This document shows positions 8,735-19,835 of a stretch of DNA of 64,000 bases, in pieces; within the stretch, counting starts at the first letter, position 1, and every line of letters starts with the position of its first letter. Origin of the DNA: Lamellibrachia satsuma (taxonomy: Eukaryota > Annelida > Polychaeta > Sabellida > Siboglinidae); NCBI GenBank assembly GCA_033239005.1, contig BSQZ01000080.1, positions 2,602,501 through 2,666,500 of the forward strand. Reading direction: 5' to 3'. The notes under the pieces were generated by a model. That model searched no databases. It was not told where the DNA came from and saw only the letters and a program-made list of their open reading frames with translations. The translations under genes and the position numbers were made by a program.

Positions 8735-9520
8735 CTTTTCATATCACCAAGTCTCCCATCACAAACTTTCACACAAACTTCCAACTTGAAACATTCAACT
8801 TACAAACTTTAAAAAAATTGTATAGTTTCATAACACAAACTTTCATATCATAAACTTTCATGTTACAAACTTTCTACTTACATACTTCCAACTTGTAAAT
8901 TTTCAACTTAACAACTTCCAACTTTCAATCTTCATGTTACAATCTTTCAACTGACAAATTTTCAAAAACACAAACTTTCAAAACATGAACTTCCAAACAT
9001 AAACTTTTCATATCACCTAGTTTCACATCACAAACTTTCAACTTGCAAACTTTCAACATGCAAACTTCCAACTTGCAAACTTTTAACATGCAAACTTCCA
9101 ACTTGCAAACTTCCAACTTACAAATTTTCATAACATAAACTTTCAAAACATAAACTTTTTACATCACAAACTTCCAATTTACAAAGAAGTTTATTTGAAA
9201 AATGAAAGTTTATGATATGAAAGTTTGTGTTTTGAAAATTTGTTAGTTGAAAAATTGTAACATGAAGATTGAAAGTTTGAAGTTTTTAAGTTGAAAATTT
9301 ACAGATTGGAAGTGTGAAAGTAGAAAGTTTGTAACATGAAAGTTTATAATATGAAAGTTTGTGTTATTAAACTTTGCAATTTTGATGTTTGTAAGTTAAA
9401 TCTTGTTTTGCAATTTTGAAGTTTGTTGAAGTTGAATCTTGTAAGTTGTAAGAGATATGAAAAACTTCCAACTAACAAATTTTCATAACACAAGCTTTCA
9501 AAACATAAACTTCCAAACAT
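8735..9520. repeat. strand-asymmetric repeat that inverts near 9185
   Basis: From 8735 to about 9180 the plus strand repeats units such as caaactttcaacttacaaac (A/C-rich). From about 9185 to 9460 it carries the reverse complement style (gaaagtttgtaagttgaaag). It then returns to the first orientation to 9540. The two arms could fold on each other over several hundred bases. Confidence 0.8.
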
Positions 9521-9539
9521 TCAACTTTCAAACTTCATG

Positions 9540-9902
9540 TTGCAAACATCCAATACCATCCCGTCGGCATGTCTTGCATGAGAGACCATAAATACAAGGC
9601 ATTAGCGTCGAAGCCAACGATCGACTGGCAGAGACGCCCGGCGTCTTCGTAGTCGTTCTGACGGATCTTAGTGACTCCTTTCTCGTGATAGCGGTGAAAA
9701 ACGAGCGAAGGTCCACCAACCACTGATCTTTGACGAGATGATGAAGATCTTTATTCTTCTCGTTGAAGAGCGTAAAGTAAGTCTTCTCCGTAAGATCGTT
9801 GAACAGGTAGAGCAAGGTCAGACCGGGTACGCTAATGCCCTGCTTGAACATGTCTATGCCACGTTGTTGGTAGAAGGCAAACTGTCTGTCGATGGCTTGT
9901 AG
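9540..9902 (-). pseudogene. Polinton DNA polymerase core fragment, inverted
   Basis: On the minus strand one frame reads MFKQGISVPGLTLLYLFNDL and FNEKNKDLHHLVKDQ. After a frameshift near 9720 another reads GGPSLVFHRYHEKGVTKIR and IVGFDANALYLWSLMQDMPT. The DANALYLW segment corresponds to motif A (DxxSLYP-like) of family-B polymerases, with its metal-binding aspartate. This piece belongs between the two polymerase parts at 4.8-6.5 kb, from which it is missing, and lies in the opposite orientation. Its upstream end merges into the 62-bp minisatellite and its downstream end into the 8.7-9.5 kb repeat. Confidence 0.85.
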
Positions 9903-9904
9903 AA

Positions 9905-10742
9905 AGGGAACCCAAAGTCCACCAACAGCGGCTCACCAGTGTCATAAAGACAAGACGAGTGGAAGCGCACAAGTCAAAGTCCACCAACAGCGACTGACCA
10001 GTGTCAAAAAGACAAGACGAGTGGGAGCGCACAAGCCAAAGTCCACCAACAGCGGTTGATTAGTATGAAAAACACAAGACGACTGGAAGCGCACAAGCCA
10101 AAGTCCACCAACAGCGACTGACCAGTGTCAAAAAAGTTAAGACGAGTGGGAGCACACAAGCCAAAGCACACCAACAGCGACTGACCAATGTCAAAAAAGA
10201 CAAGACGAGTGGAGCGTACAAGCCAAAGTCCACCAACAGCGACTGATCAATGTCAAAAAAGACAAGACGAGTGGGAGCGTACAAGCCAAAGTCCACCAAC
10301 AGCGACTGACCAATGTCAAAAAAGACAAGACGAGTGGAAGCGCACAAGCCAAAGTCCACCAACAGCGGCTGACCATTGTCAAAAAAGACAAGATGAGTGG
10401 GAGCGTACAAGTCAAAGTCCACCAACAGCGGCTGACCAGTGTCAAAAAAGACAAGACGAGTGGAAGCACACAACTCAAAGTCCACCAACAGCGCCTGACC
10501 AATGTCAAAAAAAGACAAGACGAGTGGGAGCGCACAAGCCAAAGTCCACCAACAGCGACTGACCAGTGTGAAAAAGACAAGACGAGTGGAAGCGCACAAG
10601 CCAAAGTCCACCAACATCGGTTGACCAGTGTGATAAAGACAAGACGAGTGGGAGCGCAAAAGTCAAAGTCAACCAACAGTGACTGTCCAGTGTGAAAAAG
10701 ACAAGACGAGTGGGAACGCACAAGTCAAAGTCCACCAACAAC
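9905..10742. repeat. 62-bp minisatellite in the Polinton
   Basis: About 13 units of 62-63 bp contain agtccaccaacagcgactg and gacaagacgagtggaagcg. The array fills the space between the inverted polymerase fragment and the right TIR. Confidence 0.92.
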
Positions 10743-10744
10743 GC

Positions 10745-12563
10745 CGACATATTTCGCAGGAAAACTGGTTTGAGAAACATTCGAGAAAGCGACGGTGTTT
10801 TTTGTTGACCTTGACCTTTGCGAAACGACATACGTCGAAAAGTTCTCGATATAATGCAATGATGCGATATGCGTCGTATAGCTTACATGCACGGCTACGT
10901 TTTCCCCGCTGCATGCACGAACTTTCGTCCGCTAGGTTTCAGTCTGCTAGCTGGGTGAAAAGGCGTGACTTCGTTCGAACGTTCCAGAAAGCGACAGTGT
11001 TTTTGTTGACCTTGACCTTTTGACCTCGCGGTGTTCTTGCAGACTCGTGGTTAAATAGGCAATATGTAGGTGTCGACGCGAAACGACATACGTCGAAAGG
11101 TTTTCCATATAATGCAATGATGCGATATGCGTCGTATAGTTTAAATGCAAGGCGATGTTTTTCCTAATGCATGCACGAACATTCGACCGATAGGTTTCAG
11201 TCTGGTAGCAGGGTGAAAATGCGGGATCGTGTTTCTTTTCGTGAGCGTGGAAAATTCCATGACGTCGTTCGAACGTTCCAGAAAAGAAGAAAAAAACTAC
11301 ATGAAACCGGTTCAAACCGGTTTGAACCGGTTCGGTTCTGTACCCAGACACGTCTCGAAAATCGCGCCATAATCGTCAGTAGTAAACCGAACCGCCACTG
11401 TCATCACAACCGTTCTTCCTGCATGTTCTTTTAGGGTTAGGGTCAGGGTTCGAATTAGGGTTACTAACCCTAACCCTAACCCTAACTGGCAATCGTATCA
11501 GCACAAAGGTCGGTGATCTTTGATCTTGAACTTGACCCGCAGCGCCGTCTTGTAATCGTATCAGCGCAAAACAAGATGGCAACCTCCATAGAGCGGTAAC
11601 CAACAGTATATTCGCAAAAGGGTGAAGCAAAACAAGATGGCAACCTCCATAGAGTGGTAACCAACAGTATAATCGCAAAAGGGTGACGTGACTGTTCTCG
11701 ACCAATAAGAACCGTCGACACATTTGAAACGTAGCAGCGCTTTCTGGTGACGGATCATCGCAAAACAATAAGGCAGCAAAACAAGATGACAGCCTCCATA
11801 GAGAGGTCACGTGATATACAAATGAAGAGCTGTGACATCATACATCACGTGACTGCTCTCGATCCATCAGAACCGTCGACACATTTGAACCGTAGCGCCC
11901 CCTGGTGACCGTATCATCGCAAAACAACATGGCAGCAAAACAAGATGACAGCCTCCATAGAGAGGTCACGTGATATGCAAACGAAGAGCTGTGACGGCAT
12001 ATGTCAAGCGACTGCTCTCGATCCATCAGAACCGTCGACACATTTGACCTTGACCCGTGGCAGCCTCCATAGAGAGGTCACCAACAGTATGACCGCAAAA
12101 GGGTGACGTGACTGCTCTCGACCAATCAGAGGCGTCGACACACTTGACTCGTAGCGCCTCTGGCGACAATATTACCACAAAACAGTGCCTCAGGGGCGAT
12201 AATAGGGGATGACACGTGGCGCCCCTGGCAACAGTTTCACCACAAAAGGGTTCGATTTATGCTAATTTATGCTAATTTATACAAATTTATTCAAATGAGC
12301 TGTGACGTCATATTTCACGTGACGGCTCTCGACCAATCAGAACCGTCGACACAATTACCCCCAGGCGGTGAAACTGCTCTCGACCATCAGATGCTTAGCC
12401 AAAATCTACCCCTTTGAGCGATAATAGGGAATTATACCGTGGCGCCCACTGGCGGCAATAAGTGCACGACCAATCAGAACGCTCCATTTCAAATTTCGAC
12501 CAATCAGAAGCTTACTCAAAATCTGCCCCAAATTTGAGGATTGAAAAAGACATACATACTACT
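10745..12563 (-). repeat. Polinton right terminal inverted repeat
   Basis: This is the inverted partner of 2578-4460. It ends ...catacatactact at 12563, the complement of the left AGTAGT end. It carries the same 160-bp class tandem units, CCAAT/CRE/octamer-like motifs, and the gtcatcacaaccgttcttcc motif (about 11398-11418) also found in the internal promoter modules. Confidence 0.9.
11435..11488. repeat. telomere-like repeat block in right TIR
   Basis: The block has tttagggttagggtcaggg followed by about four tandem ccctaa units at 11463-11488. It is the counterpart of the more degraded left-arm block. Confidence 0.85.
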
Positions 12564-12569
12564 AAGGGC
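12564..12569. repeat. right 6-bp target site duplication (aagggc)
   Basis: Pairs with aatggc at 2572-2577 with one mismatch; it directly follows the right terminus. Confidence 0.7.
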
Positions 12570-12754
12570 GACGTTACTTTGATTTCGAGAGATATTGACT
12601 TGCAGCAGCAAGTACCAAGGCATAGATAGATACTTCTGTGGTAACGTTATAAATATTGTTACCGTTACTCTCTTATGAACTACCAAGTCCAGATGATAGG
12701 TATTTTTGCTAGACAAAATAATGATCTGAAGTACCTATGTAAACATTTTGCTGA

Positions 12755-13020
12755 TGACATTGGTATTCAGTGTTGAGGCCGTGTGCCATGAACCCTACTA
12801 AAGTGTAAGCACGCGTACATGATATGACCATAATAATGTGTTCGTTGTAACCAGGTATTCAGTGCTGACGCCGTGTGACATGAACCCTACTAAAGTGTAG
12901 GCACGCGTACATGATATGACCGTAATAATGTGTCCGTTGTAATCAGGTATACATTATAGGACGCCTGATTTACGGTGGCCGGAAGGGCGCCAGTTGTCAG
13001 ATTGTTTAATAAATAAGTTG
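12755..13020. repeat. dispersed repeat with a 92-bp tandem duplication
   Basis: Two tandem copies of about 92 bp (12758-12850 and 12855-12946) carry catgaaccctactaaagtgt. They are followed by a tail containing ggtggccggaagggcgccag. A diverged relative of the same order (tail tgtggccggaagagctctag) occurs at 17015-17205, which suggests one transposable family. No coding capacity was seen. Confidence 0.65.
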
Positions 13021-13129
13021 TGTCTTAATGCAAATGTCTAAGTAGTTTGTGATTGTGTATGTACACAAAGCTACAACATGACATCCAGTGTAGAAAAGCC
13101 CAGGCAGGGGCAGCAGTTCACGCCCTTCA

Positions 13130-13560
13130 CATAAGTTTGGAGAGCGCTCATCTGCAGACTCACCAAACTGAAGATTTTCAGGACGACGGTTGAATTGATC
13201 CTGATATATGGATGCAATTCATGGTCGCTAACACAAACACTAGAAAATGCACTGGATGACACCTACACAAGAAAGCTGCTGAAAACTCTAAACGTGTCAT
13301 GGCGCAATCACATGACCAACCTAGAACTGTACGGCTCCCTCCCACGGATCACCATCATCGTGAGACAACGGTGTCTTCGTCTGGCAGGTCATGTGATGCG
13401 TCATGACGAGGCAGATAAACAAAGTCCTGCTGTGGAAGTCCGATGGCCCTCGGAGAAGAGGTCGACCAACAGCTACTCTACAAAACAAATTTACCAACTG
13501 CAATGAAGAACCCGAACCACTAGAAGGAAATCATCACATCACCACGTTAAGTGGACGACA
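13130..13560 (+). mobile_element. RTE-type LINE, C-terminal fragment
   Basis: The plus strand reads FRTTVELILIYGCNSWSLTQ, DDTYTRKLLKTLNVSWRNHM and RQRCLRLAGHVMRHDEADKQ. This is the conserved tail of RTE-like reverse transcriptases (YGSExWTL...TxMLRxxLNVSWRDHxTNxxLYG...RRxRLAGHxxRH). The rest of the element is absent. A (tctg)n microsatellite follows, as often happens at RTE 3' ends. Confidence 0.8.
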
Positions 13561-13577
13561 TAAAAAGAAAAGAGTGT

Positions 13578-13624
13578 CTGTCTGTCTGTCTGTCTATCTG
13601 TCTGTCTGTCTGTCTGTCTGTCTT
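13578..13624. repeat. (tctg)n microsatellite
   Basis: About eleven gtct/tctg units, one interrupted. Confidence 0.9.
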
Positions 13625-14640
13625 TACCCTCATATCTCCGTCAGTTTTGAGTGTATTGGGTTGACATTTTGCAGGCGTGCCCGGGGGCCCGGGGGCCCTG
13701 GGGCCGGGGGCCCGGGGCCCGTGGGGATGGTTCGTACATTAAAAAAGTTCCCCTGGGGTGACGGTATTGAATATGTGGACGTTCTGTTTGTATTGACACA
13801 TTGCCCCGAAATGCCCTCGATAGCGGCCATTGTTTGTGATAACATCGATGTCGTGAAGCCGTCTGGTCTGCAGGCGACCCAACTACTGTTATATAAATAA
13901 GACACGTTTGTCTGTCGGATCACGTGATTAGTCACTGACGGTGAACTTTTCCTGCTTCTCCGTGTTACACACGTGTGACCCCCCGTGTGACCCCCGAGAG
14001 AACCCCTTGCAGAGTGCAGTTGTCGACGTTTGATTCGAATGTAGCTTCACCACATTTTGACCACTGATACGAACCAGCGCATTTAAGGACATATTCAAAT
14101 GCTTGAAATGATGCAAATATGAATGTGCAAATGCATATGTTCAAGATTTATGATTTGAATAATTTTCAAATGGTTTGTATCTCACCAAGTTATTAAAACG
14201 CAGACACGTGTGCGTGTGTGAACGAATAGTCTACGCGCAATAATTGAAGTGCGGCTGAATGCTGCCGTGTATTTTTTATTGATTTAATTGAAAGTTGTTG
14301 CTGCCATGGTGACAAAATATGATTTTACATCATATGATGACGTGAAAAAAATAGTGAGTGAAAATACAAAATAATGAAGGTCCTAAATGTCTAACATCGT
14401 CATGAAAACCTCCCAAATTACCTTAATTCTCAAAGGAAATCCTTAATTCTCAATAACGATGACCACCACAGTTTCGCTATTCAATTTCTTGGTTTCCCTG
14501 TTAATATGTCAACTTTTGTACATACAATGGCTTTGATTCTAATATTGATACTTTGCACACTTTGGCGATGTTGGTCGATGTCGCGAAGAATTACACGTCT
14601 TCGAAAGTACTAGGCCCATGTGAGTTGGTGACACGGAAAC
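13625..14640. other. intergenic, no gene seen
   Basis: It holds a G/C run at 13676-13730 and otherwise unremarkable AT-rich DNA up to the 27-bp array. Confidence 0.4.
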
Positions 14641-14644
14641 AGCG

Positions 14645-16823
14645 TAGGAAGTGTTCCCTCGTCTCACAGGGTGGGAAGTGTTCCCTCGTCTCACAGCGTG
14701 GGAAGTGTTCCCCCGTCTCACAGCGTGGGAAGTGTTCCCTCGTCTCACAGCGTGGGAAGTGTTCCCTCGTCTCACAGCGTGGGAAGTGTTCCCTCGTCTC
14801 ACAGCGTGGGAAGTGTTCCCCCGTCTCACAGCGTGGGAAGTGTTCCCCCGTCTCACAGCGTGGGAAGTGTTCCCCCGTCTCACAGCGTGGGAAGTGTTCC
14901 CTCGTCTCACAGCGTGGGAAGTGTTCCCTCGTCTCACAGCGTAGGAAGTGTTCCCTCGTCTCACAGCGTGGGAAGTGTTCCCTCGTCTCACAGCGTGGGA
15001 AGTGTTCCCTCGTCTTACAGCGAGGGAAGTGTTCCCTCGTCTCACACCGTGGGAAGTGTTCCCTCGTCTCACAGCGTGGGAAGTGTTCCTCGTCTCACAG
15101 CGTGGGAAGTGTTCCCTCGTCTCACAGCGAGGGAAGTGTTCCTCGTCTCACAGCGAGGGAAGTGTTCCTCGTCTCACAGCGTATGAAGTGTTCCCCCGTC
15201 TCACAACGTGGGAAGTGTTCCCTCGTCTCACAGCGTTGGAAGTGTTCCCTCGTCTCACAGCGTGGGAAGTGTTCCCTCGTCTCACAGCGAGGAAGTGTTC
15301 CTCGTCTCACAGCGTGGGAAGTGTTCCCTCGTCTCACAGCGTGGGAAGTGTTCCCTCGTCTCACAGCGAGGGAAGTGTTCCCTCGTCTCACAGCGTGGGA
15401 AGTGTTCCCTCGTCTCACAGCGAGGGAAGTGTTCCCTCTTCTCACAGCGTGGGAAGTGTTCCCTCGTCTCACAGCGTGGGAAGTGTTCCCTTGTCTCACA
15501 GCGTGGGAAGTGTTCCCTTGTCTCACAGCGTGGGAAGTGTTCCCTCGTCTTACAGCGAGGGAAGTGTTCCCTTGTCTCACAGCGTGGGAAGTGTTCCCTC
15601 GTCTCACACCGTGGGAAGTGTTCCCTCGTCTCACAGCGTGGGAAGTGTTCCCTCGTCTCACAGCGAGGGAAGTGTTCCCTCGTCTTACAGCGTGGGAAGT
15701 GTTCCCTCGTCTCACAGCGTGGGAAGTGTTCCCTCGTCTCACACCGTGGGAAGTGTTCCCTCGTCTCACAGCGAGGGAAGTGTTCCCTCGTCTTACAGCG
15801 TGGGAAGTGTTCCCTCGTCTCACAGCGTGGGAAGTGTTCCCTCGTCTCACAGCGTGGGAAGTGTTCCCTCGTCTCACAGCGTGGGAAGTGTTCCCTCGTC
15901 TCACACCGTGGGAAGTGTTCCCTCGTCTCACAGCGTGGGAAGTGTTCCCTCGTCTCACACCGTGGGAAGTGTTCCCTCGTCTCACAGCGTGGGAAGTGTT
16001 CCCTCGTCTCACAGCGAGGGAAGTGTTCCCTCGTCTTACAGCGAGGGAAGTGTTCCCTCGTCTCACAGCTTGGGAAGTGTTCCCTCGTCTCACAGCGTGG
16101 GAAGTGTTCCCTCGTCTCACAGCGTGGATAAGTGTTCCCTCGTCTCATAGCGTGGGAAGTGTTCTCTTGTCTCACAGCGTGGGAAGTGTTCCCTCGTCTC
16201 ACAGCGTGGGAAGTGTTCCCTCGTCTCACAGCGTGGGAAGTGTTCTCTTGTCTCACAGCGTGGGAAGTGTTCCCTCGTCTCACAGCGTGGGAAGTGTTCC
16301 CTCGTCTCACAGCGTGGGAAGTGTTCCCTCGTCTCACAGCGTAGGAAGTGTTCCCTCGTCTCACAGCGTGGGAAGTGTTCCCTCGTCTCACAGCGTGGGA
16401 AGTGTTCCCTCGTCTCACAGCGAGGGAAGTGTTCCCTCGTCTCACAGCGTAAGAAGTGTTCCCTCGTCTCACAGCGTGGGAAGGGTTCCCTCGTCTCACA
16501 GCGTGGGAAGTGTTCCCTCGTCTCACAGCGAGGGAAGTGTTCCCTCGTCTCACAGCGTGGGAAGTGTTCCCTCGTCTCACAGCGTAGGAAGTGTTCCCTC
16601 GTCTCACAGCATTGGAAGTGCTCCCTCGTCTCACAGCGTAGGAAGTGCTCCCTCGTCTCACAGCGTAGGAAGTGCTCCCTCGTCTCACAGCGTAGGAAGT
16701 GCTCCCTCGTCTCACAGCGTGGGAAGTGTTCCCCCGTCTCACAGCGTGGGAAATGTTCCCTCGTCTCACAGCGTGGGAAGTGTTCCCTCGTCTCACAGCG
16801 TGGGAAGTGTTCCCTCGTCCCAC
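14645..16823. repeat. 27-bp minisatellite, about 80 copies
   Basis: The unit is 27 bp and contains gggaagtgttccctcgtctc and acagcgt. Because 27 is a multiple of three and the unit lacks stops in most frames, frames of up to 801 codons open on both strands (GSVPSSHSV-type peptide repeats). Variants (cgaggg, caccgt, tcttac, gaagtgctccc) are scattered or locally clustered. A cluster of gctccc variants at 16615-16710 shows recent local duplication. Confidence 0.95.
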
Positions 16824-16849
16824 ATAAGCACTAGATTTTCAGCGTTGGC

Positions 16850-18325
16850 TCTTGCTAAGACAGCCTCTACATGTAATTCATTCGTTCATTCAGCCAGTCA
16901 GTCATTCTCTTCGTACCCTAGTTGGTGCATAGGCAGTCAAAATAATGATTTGAAATAAACATGTAAGCCTCTAACTTTCTGATAATTACCTTCGTTTTGT
17001 TGGCTTGTGGAAATGGGGAACTCTCCAAAGGCATTCAATGCTGAGGCCACGTGGCACGAAACTCTTTAAGGGCATTAAATGCTAAGGCACAAAGCCTAGG
17101 CATATACGTAAATATATTCATCATAAACAATCAGGTATAAAGTATAGGACAGCTGCTTCACCGTAATGTCAGCTGTGGCCGGAAGAGCTCTAGTTATTTG
17201 TTTTGCGCGGCCACTCTACGTTAACTGTTAGATAGCCACTTTTAAGTGAAAATGGCTGCCATTTACATGGTTCGAAATGTTATGCTACGTTTATTTTTGT
17301 AAAGAGGCATATCTTGAGGACAATTGTGAAAATAATCAGCATAAGAATGTCATAGGCCACGTGGCGCGAAACCTACCCAAGCTTAGGCACGTACCCCCCC
17401 CCACATCCGGTTCGGACGCCTATTCAATTAATGTATACAGACGGTTGGTGTCTAATTAGTGTATATTTACGGTCGGTGAAAGAGGCCCTCAGCTCGGACG
17501 GCACAAACCTCTAGGAAACTGGGGCCTGTTTCAGGAATGCTTGTTACAACCAGTAATGTCAAAATCGACCAGTAATGTAATAAAAAATGATGATGATAAT
17601 CATTTTGATGATGATGTTAATAATGATGATGAAGTAGGTGATGATGAGGGTGATAAATGTTTATGTTTATAATGATAACGATAAAAATAATAATGATGAT
17701 GATGGTGATGATAATAATAATGATAACTACGGTTATGATGAGGGTGATAAATGGTTATAATGATGATGAGGAAGAAGATGAAGACAATTAAGCGATCTTA
17801 GTGATGATGATGATGATGATGACAACGAGGGTGATCATTATTACGATTATGAGGACGAAGATATTGACATCCTCAGCCTCATCATCCTGCTCCTCCTCCT
17901 CATCGTCATCCTCATGTTCACCCTTATAACGGCTAGCCATGCTGACACCCACTCGACGTTCACAAACGTGTGATTAACAATGGAGTCTCAGAACGAGTGA
18001 GCCGCATGTTTTCTGGGAGGACATATGGAATGCCGTTCATATAACCTCCCAGGTAACGCACGGCAGTAATTACATGTTGGCAAACAATAGGACCGAGTCA
18101 GACACGAAAACTGATCAGCACGCAAATTGGTTGTCCGCTGAATATCAAATAACGGAGAATTCAACAACTTTATTGAAGGATAATCAAGTAGCAATTTAAC
18201 TAAATAAGGAGCTATCCATAAAATACGTCACCCTATTTTTTACTTCTGAAACCCACAACCCTTGTCACGCTTCGTACACCTCCCTAAAATTACGTTCGTT
18301 TTGAGAAAGACCCCCTCCCCACACA

Positions 18326-18381
<56 letters not shown>

Positions 18382-18785
18382 CACACCTAGTTTGCAGACT
18401 TTTCGGGCGTCATTAGACTTCACTGGTTCGTGGGAGGGTCTCCATTCTTTTCTGTTCGAATTCAGTTTAAATATATCACAAAACTGGCCAGGCAGTCAGT
18501 GCTATCAGTCGGATATCGACAGCTAGACTGGCAAACTCTCCTCCCTCCCCCAACCCCATGTAACGCTCCGTAACGTCTCCCCAACCCCCATCATCCCCTC
18601 AGAACGTGACGTACTTTAAGGTGGCCCCTAAGCGAGTAAAGACGAAGCCAGCAGAGTCACCGGATAACGTTGATGTGATGCATTGCTCAAGTACGCCAAT
18701 GGAATAATCACTATGGTAACACGTTTTCCATGTGTTTACAACCAAACGTTAAATCACTGTTCCTCGTTACGCTTTCTCGGGTTAT
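16850..18785. other. intergenic with simple repeats
   Basis: It holds the dispersed repeat relative at 17015-17205, a gat-rich stretch at 17585-17850 and (acgc)n at 18323-18382. No gene was recognised. Confidence 0.5.
18323..18382. repeat. (acgc)n microsatellite
   Basis: Fourteen or so cgca/acgc units. Confidence 0.92.
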
Positions 18786-18799
18786 ATCAGCATCGCGTA

Positions 18800-19298
18800 A
18801 CGTTCACCGTACGAGTCCGAGAGCGACCCCCTGACAACACGTTCATCGTACCAGTCCGAGAGCGACCCCCTGACAACACGTTCATCGTACCAGTCCGAGA
18901 GCGACCCCTGACAACACGTTCATCGTACCAGTCCGAGAGCGACCCCCTGACAACACGTTCATCGTACCAGTCCGAGAGCGACCCCCTGACAACACGTTCA
19001 TCGTACGAATCCGAGAGCGACCCCCTGACAACACGTTCATCGTACCAGTCCGAGAGCGACCCCCTGACAACACGTTCATCGTACCAGTCCGAGAGCGACC
19101 CCCTGACAACACGTTCATCGTACGAGTCCGAGAGCGACCCCCTGACAACACGTTCATCGTACGAATCCGAGAGCGACCCCCTGACAACACGTTCATCGTA
19201 CCAGTCCGAGAGCGACCTCCCCTGACAACATGTTAACCGTACCAGTCCGGGAGCGACCCCCTGACAACACGTTCATCGTACGAGTCCGGGAGCGACCA
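18800..19298. repeat. 39-bp minisatellite
   Basis: About twelve units of 39 bp contain acgttcatcgtaccagtccg and agagcgaccccctgacaac. Confidence 0.93.
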
Positions 19299-19835
19299 TC
19301 CATGTAAAATTGTATGTTTTCAATAATGCTTGAAGAACGGCTTAGATCTTTGTCGACGTCGGACGTTTTGTGACGTCCGTTCGTCCGAGACCGTTCATTT
19401 TCGCCTCGATTGGCGTCGATCGAGTAAAGTTCACTGTCCGGGAGAGTTTATCGGCGGCCACGGTAGATGTTCCCGGTGATGCTGGACAGTTGTAGAACGC
19501 GGCTTTGATCGGTGTCGACGCTGAACGATTCGCCCGTCGAAGAAGTCAAACCGGAAGCACGCGTGAGGCACCTGAAATGAAAGATCACAGATGATTACCC
19601 GATTGCCGTCTAAATAGGGGAGACCGGGGCTAGTTGTTACAGTTTTCAGTTAAAGTCATTTTTTCGTGAAAAGTTTGTTATATGCATTATTTCTGTTAAC
19701 GTACACATTAAATTTATTATTCGTGTTAATAAAATGTGCCATATCATTGATATTTCCTGTTGTAGTTACGTAGATATGTGAAGTTTTCCAAGCGCGGTCG
19801 ACTGTAACAACTAGCCCCGTAAGCGGGGCAAGTAC

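Larger units (their letters stand above)
2578..12563. mobile_element. Polinton/Maverick-like element, internally deleted
   Basis: The element is 9,986 bp, bounded by inverted termini that begin AGTAGTATGT and carry arms of about 1.8-1.9 kb. It is flanked by a 6-bp near-duplication. Inside are pieces of a viral/Polinton family-B DNA polymerase (4.79-6.53 kb on plus; 9.54-9.90 kb on minus), an RPA1-like single-strand DNA-binding gene (7122-7609) and an unassigned ORF (6537-6998). Intact Polintons are usually 15-20 kb with integrase, packaging ATPase, protease and capsid genes. None of these is confidently seen here, so this is a decayed deletion derivative that could only move with help. Family-B polymerase parts, 6-bp duplication and AG-type ends together make the class assignment firm; the subfamily is unknown. 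Confidence 0.88.

Noticed and set aside
14645..16823. CRISPR-like array
   Set aside because: Head-to-tail repeats with no unique spacers, in a eukaryotic genome; the same holds for the other arrays.
14553..16958. 801-codon Ser-rich repeat protein and its antisense counterparts
   Set aside because: Frames open in several frames on both strands because the unit is 27 bp; there is no non-repetitive domain, splice support or conserved start.
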